The notes under the pieces: generated by a model | Databases searched by the model: none | The model's input: only the letters and a program-made list of their open reading frames with translations | What the model was told of the DNA's origin: nothing | Origin: JADKIH01 sp031417395 | GTDB lineage: Bacteria; Bacteroidota; Bacteroidia; AKYH767-A; 2013-40CM-41-45 | Reading direction: 5' to 3' | NCBI GenBank assembly: GCA_031417395.1 | Contig: JANOVM010000030.1 | Coordinates: 124,001 to 188,000, forward strand | DNA length: 64,000 nt | Program-made: the position numbers and the translations under genes | In this document: positions 16,809 through 24,994 of the stretch, in pieces | Layout: each line of letters opens with the position of its first letter | Position numbering within the stretch: position 1 is the stretch's first letter

Positions 16809-17813
16809 ATGAACGAAGAAAAGAATGTTATTATTTATAAAACACAGGATGGTAAAACATCTGTTTCACTTTTAACCAGAGAAGGAACAGTATGGATGAA
16901 CCAAAACCAATTAGCAGAACTTTTTGACACCTCAGTGCCAAATATTAGCATGCATGTGTCTAACATCCTGAATGAAAATGAATTAGATGCTAATTCAGTT
17001 ATTAAGGATTACTTAACTACTGCCCAGGATGGCAAAAACTATACTGTAACTTTTTATAGTTTGGAAATGATTTTGGCCATAGGATTCAGGGTACGAAGCA
17101 AGAGAGGAACGCAGTTCAGGCAATGGGCTAACCGCAACCTGAAGGAATATCTGGTTAAAGGTTTTGTAATGGATGATGAGCGATTGAAAAATCCTGATGG
17201 CCGTCCGGATTATTTTGATGAACTCTTAGCACGAATTCGTGATATACGTGCTTCTGAAAAAAGATTTTACCAAAAAGTTCGTGATTTATTTTCTCTTAGC
17301 AGCGATTATGATGCAACAGATAAAGCAACACAAATGTTTTATGCTGAAACACAAAACAAACTTTTATTTGCAATTACCGGAAAAACAGCAGCAGAAATTG
17401 TTATTAGCCGAGCCAATGACAATGAACCTAATATGGCATTAAACAGTTGGAAAGGAAGTGTTGTTAGGAAACAAGATATATATATTGCAAAAAATTATCT
17501 GAACGAAGACGAATTAGATAATCTCAACCGTTTTGTTACTGTATTTTTAGAAACAGCCGAACTGAGAGCCAAAAATAAACAGGATATTACGATGGATTTT
17601 TGGCGGGATAATGTGGATAAAATTATCGCCCTGAACGATAAAATAGTTCTCGATCACAAAGGCAGCATCAGCAATGCTGAAATGGAGAAACTCGTTGAAT
17701 CTACTTATGAAAAATTTGATGCCAAAAGAAAAATACAGGATACTCAAAAAGCTGATGAACAAGATATGGAGGAGCTGAAAGCTATTGAACAAAAAATTAA
17801 AAAAAATATCTGA
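16809..17813 (+). CDS. RhuM-family DNA-binding protein, copy 1 (locus B)
   Basis: A 334-residue protein of the RhuM family, named after a Salmonella SPI-3 gene; the molecular function is unknown. An N-terminal winged or helix-turn-helix region (WMNQNQLAELFDTSVPNISMH, residues 29-49) is followed by RVRSKRGTQFRQWANRNLKEYL near 94-115 and a helical C-terminus. The frame is open from a TTG at 16794, but the ATG at 16809 matches the start of copy 2. The gene is intact although the hsdM, KilA-N and hsdR genes around it are broken. Its stop codon lies inside the inverted-end repeat starting at 17809. It differs from copy 2 (24995) mostly in residues 43-86. Confidence 0.88.
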   Translation: MNEEKNVIIYKTQDGKTSVSLLTREGTVWMNQNQLAELFDTSVPNISMHVSNILNENELDANSVIKDYLTTAQDGKNYTVTFYSLEMILAIGFRVRSKRGTQFRQWANRNLKEYLVKGFVMDDERLKNPDGRPDYFDELLARIRDIRASEKRFYQKVRDLFSLSSDYDATDKATQMFYAETQNKLLFAITGKTAAEIVISRANDNEPNMALNSWKGSVVRKQDIYIAKNYLNEDELDNLNRFVTVFLETAELRAKNKQDITMDFWRDNVDKIIALNDKIVLDHKGSISNAEMEKLVESTYEKFDAKRKIQDTQKADEQDMEELKAIEQKIKKNI

Positions 17814-17937
17814 ATCAAGATTTACAGGATTATAGGATTAGCAGGATTTGGGGATTTACAATAAGTTCGGATTTACAGGATGAGTTAAACTAACAATCTT
17901 GTAAATCCTAAAATCCTGTAAATCCTGATTCAGACAA
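17809..17937. repeat. Inverted-end repeat element, copy A
   Basis: A 129-bp unit that begins TCTGAATCAAGATTTACAGG and ends CCTGTAAATCCTGATTCAGA-CAA, with a conserved centre GTTAAACTAACAATCTTG. The ends form an inverted repeat of about 22 bp. It lies between rhuM and the broken hsdR, the place occupied by repeat B, hsdS and repeat C in locus C. Its left end carries the CAAGA variant of copy B; its right flank matches that of copy C. Confidence 0.85.
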
Positions 17938-17951
17938 TTTTTCCGTGTATT

Positions 17952-18008
17952 TTTCACCTTAAATATCAAATTGCGCTTATATTTCACCAAACGCTATCGT
18001 TTTTCACC
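17952..18008 (+). promoter_or_regulatory. TTTCACC iterons in the hsdR leader (locus B)
   Basis: TTTCACC occurs at 17952, 17982 and 18002, spaced 30 and 20 bp, i.e. about three and two helical turns. The same repeats with the same spacing precede the intact hsdR in locus C. Likely operator sites; the binding protein is unknown. Confidence 0.5.
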
Positions 18009-18053
18009 AATATTTGTAATAAATTCGGTCCATACTTATTTCCCTATACTTAA

Positions 18054-18183
18054 ATGACCTTGCAATCAGAAGCCATTATAGAAAATAACTTTATCAAGCA
18101 ATTGGTTGCTTTAGGCTAGGAGTTTGCCAAGATTCATGATGCCGATATTTTTATTTCCAATCTTAAAAAGTAATTAGAAATAT
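18054..18183 (+). pseudogene. hsdR 5' remnant 1 (locus B)
   Basis: An ATG opens the first codons of HsdR (LQSEAIIENNFIKQLVALG), then an in-frame TAG at 18117; homology runs on (KIHDADIFISNLKK) to further stops at about 18183, where it ends. Compared with the intact gene at 27679 only the first 42 codons are left. Confidence 0.88.
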
Positions 18184-18187
18184 AACC

Positions 18188-18212
18188 AACTGTTCGGAAA
18201 TTTCGAACAGTT
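18188..18212. promoter_or_regulatory. Palindrome in front of the truncated RhuM-type gene
   Basis: Nine-bp arms AACTGTTCG / CGAACAGTT surround GAAATTT, itself nearly symmetric. It is placed just upstream of the next start and is not followed by a T run. It shares the AACAG/CTGTT core with the palindromes upstream of the YhcG gene. An operator role is inferred. Confidence 0.5.
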
Positions 18213-18226
18213 TGATAAACAGAAAG

Positions 18227-18562
18227 ATGAAAATCAAGAAACATATAAAGAAGAAAGGTGCTTTGCATTCAATGGCTAAAGATCCTCCATCTGAATTCCA
18301 TCTTCAGAAAAAGGAAAACAAGGGCGAACTTATTATTTATGAAAGTGCTGACAATCAAGCACAGGTAGAAGTAAAATTTGAGAAGGAAACGGTGTGGCTT
18401 ACTCAACAGCAAATCGCCGACGTTTTTGGAACGCAACGACCTGCTATTACCAAACATTTAAATAACATTTTTAAATCGGGTGAACTTAAAGAAAAAGTGG
18501 TTAGTTCCATTTTGGAACATACTACGATTAAATTGATTGTAAATTTAATGTCCGTTAATTAA
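18227..18562 (+). pseudogene. Truncated second RhuM-type gene
   Basis: The ATG at 18227 starts a frame with a basic N-terminal tail, then the RhuM-type N-terminal region: GELIIYESADNQAQVEVKFE, WLTQQQIADVFGTQRPAITK (helix-turn-helix) and SGELKEKVVSSILEHT. After that the sequence is unrelated and stops at 18562, two bases before a second copy of the hsdR start. It is a 5' fragment of a gene unlike the two full RhuM genes. It could still make a 111-residue DNA-binding peptide. Confidence 0.75.
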
Positions 18563-18563
18563 G

Positions 18564-18882
18564 ATGAGCCATCAATCAGAAGCCCTATTAGAAAATAACC
18601 TTATCAAGCAATTGGTTGCTTTAGGCTATGAATCTACCAAGATCAATGATGGTGATGTTTTTATTTCCAATCCTAAAAAGTAGTTAGAAATATTCAATAA
18701 GACGACATTTCCCACTAAAGAGATTGAATCCATTTAAATCCACCCGGCTAAAAGGCAATGTCTTCGAAAAAGCTAAAACACTACGTGACCTTTTTCAGCT
18801 CCTCAACGAAAACCGCGAATCATTTTATGTACAGTTCTTAAATAACGAAGATTGGTCGATTAACAAATACCAGGTAACCAAA
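18564..18882 (+). pseudogene. hsdR 5' remnant 2 (locus B)
   Basis: A second hsdR start: SHQSEALLENNLIKQLVALG, DGDVFISNPKK, then a TAG at 18681. Homology to the intact HsdR continues across several frames (EKAKTLRD, NKYQVT) and stops near 18882, at about codon 105 of the intact gene. Together with 18054 this gives two hsdR heads 510 bp apart, with the truncated RhuM-type gene between them. From 18883 to 19037 I see nothing. Confidence 0.85.
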
Positions 18883-19037
18883 TCTCAATATGAATTTTGT
18901 AAAATTAATAAAGTAAATGCACGATAGAGACTTAACAGCAATAAGTAAAATATTTTTTAAAGAGTTTTCAATATTTAAATGCAGGATAAAATTTATGTGA
19001 TTATATTTCTAATCCGAAGGAATTTTCGGCGAATACG

Positions 19038-19931
19038 TTACCAACTAATTCTGACTCCCATACCCTGTTCCATACTTCCGGCTGAAAAAGTCTTTAATTC
19101 CGGAACAGACACCATATTAATTCCCGGTTTGATTTCATAGAATAAATGTACCTGTTTCCAGAATTCATTTTGCTTACCAATTCTGAAATCTACTCCAATA
19201 GGCAAATAAGCAAAAAAACCAAAACTATTATCATTTGAGTATTTTTCTGAATTTTCATCTTCTGTATAGGAATATTCGTAGGAACCGTTGTTTCCATTTG
19301 AGAACCTGACTTGTTCAGAATTGGCAATAGTTTTTCGTATTTCCGTTCTTGCATCAATAGAAATTCCTATAGCAAAACCGGCTCCACCATATAGTGACCA
19401 TCGTGCATCGGGATTTGTTCTGAATATAACAGAAGCATCAAAATAGAGTTGTTCACAGTCATAACGCAAGCGATAACCGGTTGAAGTAATTGAATCAAGA
19501 ATTATAGAATTTCCGGTTTGATTGGAGACCAATGTGTCGAATGACCTCTTCTCTTCCTTCGTCAGATTGATTTCCTGCCTCGTTCCCGAAACATAGCTAA
19601 TGCCAAGACGCAGTATGGGATTCGCTCTGTAGTTTTTCTTTTCCCTATCGCTGAACTTAAATCCGAGCAATACTGAAAAAAAACTCTTTTAAATATTCGC
19701 TTCATTATCTATTTCGGTAAATCCTGAAAAGTCGCTCTTAAGGAATTCAGAAGCCGGGGTAAGTAATTTAAAATCAGAAATATTAAAATTTGTATTGCTC
19801 TGTGTAAAATAACCCGATTGAATAAATATATCCTTTATAGTTACCTTTTTTACCTGAGTGGTTTGCTGAGCGAAAGCGTTCGAAAATAAATTAAGTAAGA
19901 TTAATGTGAAATAAATATAATGCTTTTTCAT
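19038..19931 (-). pseudogene. Outer-membrane-beta-barrel-like protein with in-frame stop
   Basis: The 5' part (19689-19931) has a clear signal peptide, MKKHYIYFTLILLNLFSNAFAQ. A TAA at 19689-19691 interrupts it, and the same frame continues open to 19038. The latter part has alternating strands (YFDASVIFRTNPDARWSLYGGAGFAIGISID, FAYLPIGVDFRI) and ends GMGVRISW, typical of a small outer-membrane beta-barrel whose last residue is aromatic. No ATG restarts translation after the stop. A nonsense mutation is the simplest reading; a base-calling error is possible. Confidence 0.7.
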
Positions 19932-20123
19932 AAATAATCTTTTCCCTGTCTTTAATACCCGTCAAATTTACAAAAGAAATTGATCAAAAGGCAGTTTCAC
20001 GAATACTTGTGTAAATGTGAGGAATATCATTTGAATGTAGAGGTTTTTAAATACTTATTAAAGCTTAAATTTTTAGGATTATAAATACCCAATCATAAAA
20101 ATTAATTATATACATTGCATTAC

Positions 20124-21059
20124 ATGAAGAAAAATTACGACCTCATTGGCGACATACACGGACATGCGGATGAGCTTATTGACTTGCTAAAGAAATTGGA
20201 TTACTCCCTGAATAATGGAGTTTACAGTCATCCTGAGCGTACTGTCATTTTCCTGGGCGATTATATTGACCGGGGACCACAAATCCGGGAAGCACTTCGA
20301 ATCGTTAAAAGCATGGTAGATGCAGGAAATGCTTTCGCTATTATGGGTAACCATGAATTTAATGCTATTGCATATTCGATGACGGATGAAAAGGGAGAAT
20401 ATATTCGTAAGCATTCTGAAAAAAATATCAAACAACATGGACGTACACTAGAACAGTTTACCGGTCATGAAGATGAATGGAATGAATACCTCCAATGGTT
20501 TACTACGTTACCTCTGTTTTTGGAATTAGATGATTTTCGCGCTGTTCATGCCTGCTGGGATTCAAGTCACATAGAATGGCTGAAAAATAATTATTTGGGT
20601 AAACTGACTAAGGAATTGCTTATTGATGCTCACAACAAGTCCAAATACGAATATCATGTTTTCGAAGAAACGCTGAAAGGAAAAGAGTTTCGTCTTCCTG
20701 AAGGAAAATCATTTCACGATAAAGATGGTTTTCATAGGCATGAAGCTCGGCTTAAGTGGTGGGCTGACAGAATTCATCCTGCTGTATTCAAAGACATTTT
20801 TATTTCAATTCCTGAGGAATCAGAGCACATTCGTGTGGAATTTGAATATCCGGTTCATCCGTATCCGTCCAATGAAAAACCGGTATTCTTCGGGCATTAT
20901 TGGCTGAGAGCTGAACATCCAAATCTACAGTCTCAAAATGTTTGCTGCCTCGATTATAGTGTAGCAAAAAAAGGAATGCTGGTGTGTTACAGGTTTAATG
21001 GCGAAAAGATACTGACAGAAAATAATTTCGTATTTATTAAAACAATGATGGCAGTTTGA
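20124..21059 (+). CDS. Calcineurin-like metallophosphoesterase
   Basis: A 311-residue protein of the PrpE/ApaH/Ser-Thr phosphatase type. The metal-binding motifs are in place: DLIGDIHGHADE at the start, FLGDYIDRGPQ near residue 47, AIMGNHEFNAI near 73, a HACWDSSH segment near 143 and FFGHYWL near 258. The substrate might be a dinucleotide polyphosphate or a phosphoprotein. A TTG start at 20115 is possible, but the ATG at 20124 is better. It is the first gene of a tight three-gene operon; its stop overlaps the next start (TGATG). Confidence 0.9.
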   Translation: MKKNYDLIGDIHGHADELIDLLKKLDYSLNNGVYSHPERTVIFLGDYIDRGPQIREALRIVKSMVDAGNAFAIMGNHEFNAIAYSMTDEKGEYIRKHSEKNIKQHGRTLEQFTGHEDEWNEYLQWFTTLPLFLELDDFRAVHACWDSSHIEWLKNNYLGKLTKELLIDAHNKSKYEYHVFEETLKGKEFRLPEGKSFHDKDGFHRHEARLKWWADRIHPAVFKDIFISIPEESEHIRVEFEYPVHPYPSNEKPVFFGHYWLRAEHPNLQSQNVCCLDYSVAKKGMLVCYRFNGEKILTENNFVFIKTMMAV

Positions 21060-21877
21060 TGCAAACTCCAGAAGAAATATCACTAACACCGGAATATTCA
21101 AGTGCATTAAATAACTATGAAATGCTCCGCGAATCTCTTCTAAAAGTTGAAGAAGAAAAAGAATTCCTTCTTCACCAGGCATTGCCTGCCCTCATAGCAA
21201 CGTACCTGTCGAAGGTTGGGAAGCACAAACTGGAATTGCTGGAAGTACGTTTGGAAGTATACCGACTAAAAAGAAAAATGGAGCTCATTCAATCCTGCAT
21301 AAACAGGCAAAGCGAAGTTGTGCCCGAGGCCATCGATATATTGCTTGAAAAAGAAATTGCGGAACAAAGAAAAAAACTGGAAGAAGAATCGAAAAAATTA
21401 GTTGAAGCTTTTCAATTTTCCGGACTGCCACCAATGAAAAGTGATGAAGTCCTCGAACTTAGAAATCTGTATTATAAACTTGCACGCATCCTTCATCCCG
21501 ATTTAAATCCCGGACAAAGCGAATCGATGAAAATGTTGTGGTTGAAAGTTTCGGATTGCTACAGGCAAGGAGATCTGAACCAAATGAAACTGCTGGAAAT
21601 ACTGGCCTTGCACGAGACAACAGTAGAATCATCTCCTACTGCTCTGGAAGAATTAAAAAGACGTAATGAACTTTTATCCTCGCGAATCATCATGCTGATG
21701 AAAGAGATTGAACATATCAAAAACAATTTCCCTTTTACCTACAGCGAAAAACTTAATGATCCTTCATGGGTTGACCTTGAGAACAACGATAGTCTGAATG
21801 CCATTTCAAAAGCAAGGGAAGAAAAAGCAGTTTACGAAAAAGCAATAGCAACACTTTTAAACGGCTCCGGCACATGA
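21059..21877 (+). CDS. Coiled-coil protein with a J-domain-like HPD motif
   Basis: A 272-residue, mostly helical protein. Residues 130-150, ELRNLYYKLARILHPDLNPG, carry the HPD tripeptide that J-domains use to stimulate Hsp70, but the flanks are long coiled coils and only part of a standard J-domain is present. The start is the ATG at 21059, overlapping the phosphoesterase stop; the stop overlaps the HIRAN gene by 4 bp. The first 35 residues recur in the remnant at 14039. The function is unknown; the context suggests one complex with its neighbours. Confidence 0.75.
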   Translation: MQTPEEISLTPEYSSALNNYEMLRESLLKVEEEKEFLLHQALPALIATYLSKVGKHKLELLEVRLEVYRLKRKMELIQSCINRQSEVVPEAIDILLEKEIAEQRKKLEEESKKLVEAFQFSGLPPMKSDEVLELRNLYYKLARILHPDLNPGQSESMKMLWLKVSDCYRQGDLNQMKLLEILALHETTVESSPTALEELKRRNELLSSRIIMLMKEIEHIKNNFPFTYSEKLNDPSWVDLENNDSLNAISKAREEKAVYEKAIATLLNGSGT

Positions 21878-22260
21878 GCACTGAACTAATAAAAATAAAT
21901 CCTGCCCTGCTTGCCCTGGTAAAGGGAACAGGATCGCTCCTGCCCTTTGCACGCGAGCTTGTCGTTCTCGAATGTCAGGTAGCAGGCACCTCCAACCAGG
22001 ATCTCGAAGAGATCGGACCACAGCTGAATCTCAACGACCGCTTCCTACTCATCCGCGAATCAGAAAACAAGTACGACAATTTCACCGTAGCCATTTACAC
22101 CTCACACCGCGAAAAGCTCGGCTACCTCCCCCGTTCAAAAAACGAAACCAAAGCGAGGCTCTTGGATGCAGGGAAGATGATTTTCGGTGTGCTGAAATCA
22201 ATAACCTGGGTTGGTGAGTGGTTGAAAATGGAGTTGGTGGTTTGGCTGGTGGATGGATGA
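21874..22260 (+). CDS. HIRAN-domain protein
   Basis: A 128-residue protein. From about residue 35 it matches the HIRAN domain, an OB-like fold that in HLTF binds the 3' end of single-stranded DNA: VAGTSNQDLEEIGPQLNLND, RESENKYDNFTVAIYT, EKLGYLPRSKNETKARLLDAGK. There is no helicase or nuclease attached. It is the last gene of the three-gene operon and overlaps the J-like gene by 4 bp. The codon choice is more C-rich in its first half than in the neighbouring genes. Confidence 0.8.
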   Translation: MSTELIKINPALLALVKGTGSLLPFARELVVLECQVAGTSNQDLEEIGPQLNLNDRFLLIRESENKYDNFTVAIYTSHREKLGYLPRSKNETKARLLDAGKMIFGVLKSITWVGEWLKMELVVWLVDG

Positions 22261-22349
22261 AAATTAAAATATTTTGTATACAGAATGTGTGGTATAGCAT
22301 CACCGGAAAAATCACATTACTAAAATGGATAAAATATTTTTCATTACAT

Positions 22350-23279
22350 TCACAACTCCCCATTCCTCCTCATTAACACTCTTAGCTGATAGACACACTG
22401 TGATGTAATTTGTAACCTTTCGGCAATTTGTACAGGGGTTTTATTTTTTTTTAAAAGTTGCTTTATTTTTGGTGTGAGGCTATGCTCCTTTCTCCAATAA
22501 ATACCATTCTTCCTGGCAATATTTGAAACATACGATTCCAATATATTACACTCTACTGCTATTTTATCAGTGTCTACACCTTTTTTAATCAATTCCATAA
22601 TTTTATTGTTTCTATCCTCAATTTTTTGCTGATAGGAAGTTGGAATGACATTGCTTATTCGAATTTGATCAATGACTGCTTTCGATAATCGATATTTTTT
22701 AGCAACATTTTCTGAAGAAATTCCATTAAATAAATCTTCCAGTATATTAGCATTTCGATTAGCTCTCTTCTTTCTATTAATTTCTGACAAGCCCTCCATT
22801 TTAAATATTAGATATATATTTTGTGTAGAAATGTCAAACCTTTTTGCCAATTCTGCAACCTTGCTTCCTTCATTGTATAATCTTATGATAATTTGATTTC
22901 GATTTTCTATTTTATTCTTGAGTTCACTTGGAGAATTAATTTTCAGAATTCGCTTTAGTATTTCTCTATATCTTTGCTTATCATGCACAATCATTTTAAG
23001 CCTCACTTGGGAATCGTTCAAATTAAAAAGCACACACAGCTCTTTTATACTTTTTCCTTTTTCAAATAAATTGAAAATTTTAGCAGCTAATATTGAATTA
23101 TTTGTATCTGAGCTAACTCTCTTCTTCTTCCTTGCAGCCAGCCAGCTTTGATAATTATTTTCCATCAAAAGCTGCCGAAGTCCGGAAGGTGAATAAGAAT
23201 ATCTTTTACTCAACGAACTAAGGCTTTCACCTGCTTCAAATTCTTTAAACAATTCGTTTATTTTAACATTTTTTTTCAT
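22350..23279 (-). CDS. Protein made of repeated helix-turn-helix units
   Basis: A 309-residue basic protein containing about five homeodomain/resolvase-like helix-turn-helix units one after another: ESLSSLSKRYSYSPSGLRQLL near 17-40, KSIKELCVLFNLNDSQVRL near 76-95, KVAELAKRFDISTQNIYLIF near 135-155, SENVAKKYRLSKAVIDQI near 190-205, DKIAVECNILESYVSNIAR near 238-256 and TPVQIAERLQITSQCVYQLR near 284-303. No catalytic domain is seen. Its 5' end lies exactly where homology between the upstream regions of loci B and C begins, so it replaced the pRiA4b gene there. Not a family I can name. Confidence 0.65.
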   Translation of the reverse strand: MKKNVKINELFKEFEAGESLSSLSKRYSYSPSGLRQLLMENNYQSWLAARKKKRVSSDTNNSILAAKIFNLFEKGKSIKELCVLFNLNDSQVRLKMIVHDKQRYREILKRILKINSPSELKNKIENRNQIIIRLYNEGSKVAELAKRFDISTQNIYLIFKMEGLSEINRKKRANRNANILEDLFNGISSENVAKKYRLSKAVIDQIRISNVIPTSYQQKIEDRNNKIMELIKKGVDTDKIAVECNILESYVSNIARKNGIYWRKEHSLTPKIKQLLKKNKTPVQIAERLQITSQCVYQLRVLMRRNGEL

Positions 23280-23291
23280 TTAGTTCATAGT

Positions 23292-23420
23292 ATGCTTTAA
23301 TGTCATTTTTAATTGAAGGATTTGTAGCTTTGCCGGTTTAATTTTACAATTTAAAAGTAATAATTATTTTTCACATAGATTAATCAAAAAAAACTAAATT
23401 AGCCCAATAAGTTAGACCCT
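23292..23420. repeat. hsdM upstream segment, copy 2 (matches 15841-15971)
   Basis: Homologous to the segment before the broken hsdM. It still carries a decayed trace of the first codons of a pRiA4b ORF-3 gene (atgctttaatgtcattttta), but the start codon is gone and the gene is cut off at 23291. Confidence 0.75.
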
Positions 23421-24983
23421 ATGTCCACTGACAAAAAACAACTCCTCGAACAACAACTCTGGAAAATAGCCGACACTCTCCGCGGAAAGATGGATGCCGA
23501 TGATTTCAGAGATTATATTTTAGGATTTATCTTCTATAAGTACCTGAGCGAAAAGATGTATTCCTATGCCAATACAATATTGAAGCCTGATAAAATCAAA
23601 TATGAAGAGGTAGAAAAACACAAGAATAAAAAAGAATTATTAGCGGCCATCAAAGAAGAGGCACTCAATAAACTCGGTTACTTCTTAAAACCATCGGAGC
23701 TCTTCAGCGAGCTCGCCCGCAGAGGCAATGCCGAAGGGAAAAGCAAATTCATCCTCGATGATTTATCTAAGGTGCTTACCAACATCGAGCAAAGCACCAT
23801 GGGTTCGGAAAGTGAAGAGGATTTCGGAAATCTCTTTGAAGATCTGGATCTGACGAGCAGTAAGCTCGGTAAATCCGAAAACGACAAGAACGAACTGATC
23901 GTAAAAGTACTCTCGCATTTGAATGAAATCGATTTCGATTTACAGAATACCAAAAGCGATGTATTGGGCGATGCTTACGAATACCTCATAGGTAAATTTG
24001 CCAGCGGTGCGGGAAAAAAAGCCGGCGAGTTTTATACGCCACAACAAGTAAGCATTGTTTTGGCCCGATTGGTTACTATGGGTAAAACCAAACTCAAGAG
24101 TGTATATGATCCAACCTGCGGCTCCGGCTCATTGTTGCTTCGTGTTGCTAAAGAAGTAAAAGAGGTAAGCGCTTTTTACGGACAGGAAAGCAATCCCACC
24201 ACTTACAACTTATGCCGCATGAACATGATCATGCACGATGTGCATTACAAAAAGTTCGACATTAAAAACGAAGATACCCTCGAACGTCCGCAGCACATTG
24301 ACATGCGATTCGAAGCCATCGTTGCCAATCCTCCTTTCTCAGCTGAGTGGAGTGCCTCTCCCCTTTTTATGAGCGACGACCGTTATGCTCCTTATGGACG
24401 ACTGGCTCCCAAAGGCACTGCCGACTTTGCTTTTGTACAACACATGATACACCAACTTGCAGACAACGGAACCATGGCTTGTGTATTACCACATGGCGTA
24501 TTGTTCAGAGGCGGCGCCGAAGGACACATACGCGAGTATTTAATAAAAGATAAAAACCAGCTGGATGCTGTGATCGGTTTGCCTTCAAATATTTTTTACG
24601 GAACAAGCATTCCAACTTGTATTTTAGTGTTGAAGAAAAAGCGCGAACACGCCGGTAACGTTTTATTTATCGATGCAAGTCAGCATTTTGAAAAAGTAAA
24701 GACACAAAATGTATTGCGATCTGAAGACATTACTAAAATTATCAGCGCGTATAAAGATCGCATTAACAACGATAAGTATAGTTATGTAGCACCTCTGAGT
24801 GAAATTGCTGAGAACGATTACAACCTGAACATTCCTCGTTATGTGGATACGTTTGAAGAGGAAGAGTCCGTAAACCTGAAATCGGTTTCGAAAGAGTTGA
24901 AAAATTTGGAGAAGGAAATTAAAAATACGGATGATGAGATTGCAAAGTATTGTAAGGAATTGGGGATTGATACACCGTTTTAA
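23421..24983 (+). CDS. hsdM: Type I RM methyltransferase subunit HsdM (locus C)
   Basis: A 520-residue DNA adenine methyltransferase subunit that protects host DNA and forms the M2S core with HsdS. An N-terminal HsdM_N domain (EQQLWKIADTLRGKMDADDFRDYILGF) precedes the catalytic domain with SAM motif I DPTCGSGSLLLRV near residue 230 and catalytic motif IV NPPF near 303. The C-terminus is coiled coil (SVSKELKNLEKEIKNTDDEIAKY) ending GIDTPF. The length is normal. A 1.1-kb-deleted copy lies at 15972. rhuM follows 11 bp after its stop, so both are probably in one transcript. Confidence 0.95.
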   Translation: MSTDKKQLLEQQLWKIADTLRGKMDADDFRDYILGFIFYKYLSEKMYSYANTILKPDKIKYEEVEKHKNKKELLAAIKEEALNKLGYFLKPSELFSELARRGNAEGKSKFILDDLSKVLTNIEQSTMGSESEEDFGNLFEDLDLTSSKLGKSENDKNELIVKVLSHLNEIDFDLQNTKSDVLGDAYEYLIGKFASGAGKKAGEFYTPQQVSIVLARLVTMGKTKLKSVYDPTCGSGSLLLRVAKEVKEVSAFYGQESNPTTYNLCRMNMIMHDVHYKKFDIKNEDTLERPQHIDMRFEAIVANPPFSAEWSASPLFMSDDRYAPYGRLAPKGTADFAFVQHMIHQLADNGTMACVLPHGVLFRGGAEGHIREYLIKDKNQLDAVIGLPSNIFYGTSIPTCILVLKKKREHAGNVLFIDASQHFEKVKTQNVLRSEDITKIISAYKDRINNDKYSYVAPLSEIAENDYNLNIPRYVDTFEEEESVNLKSVSKELKNLEKEIKNTDDEIAKYCKELGIDTPF

Positions 24984-24994
24984 ATTTCAGTAGT

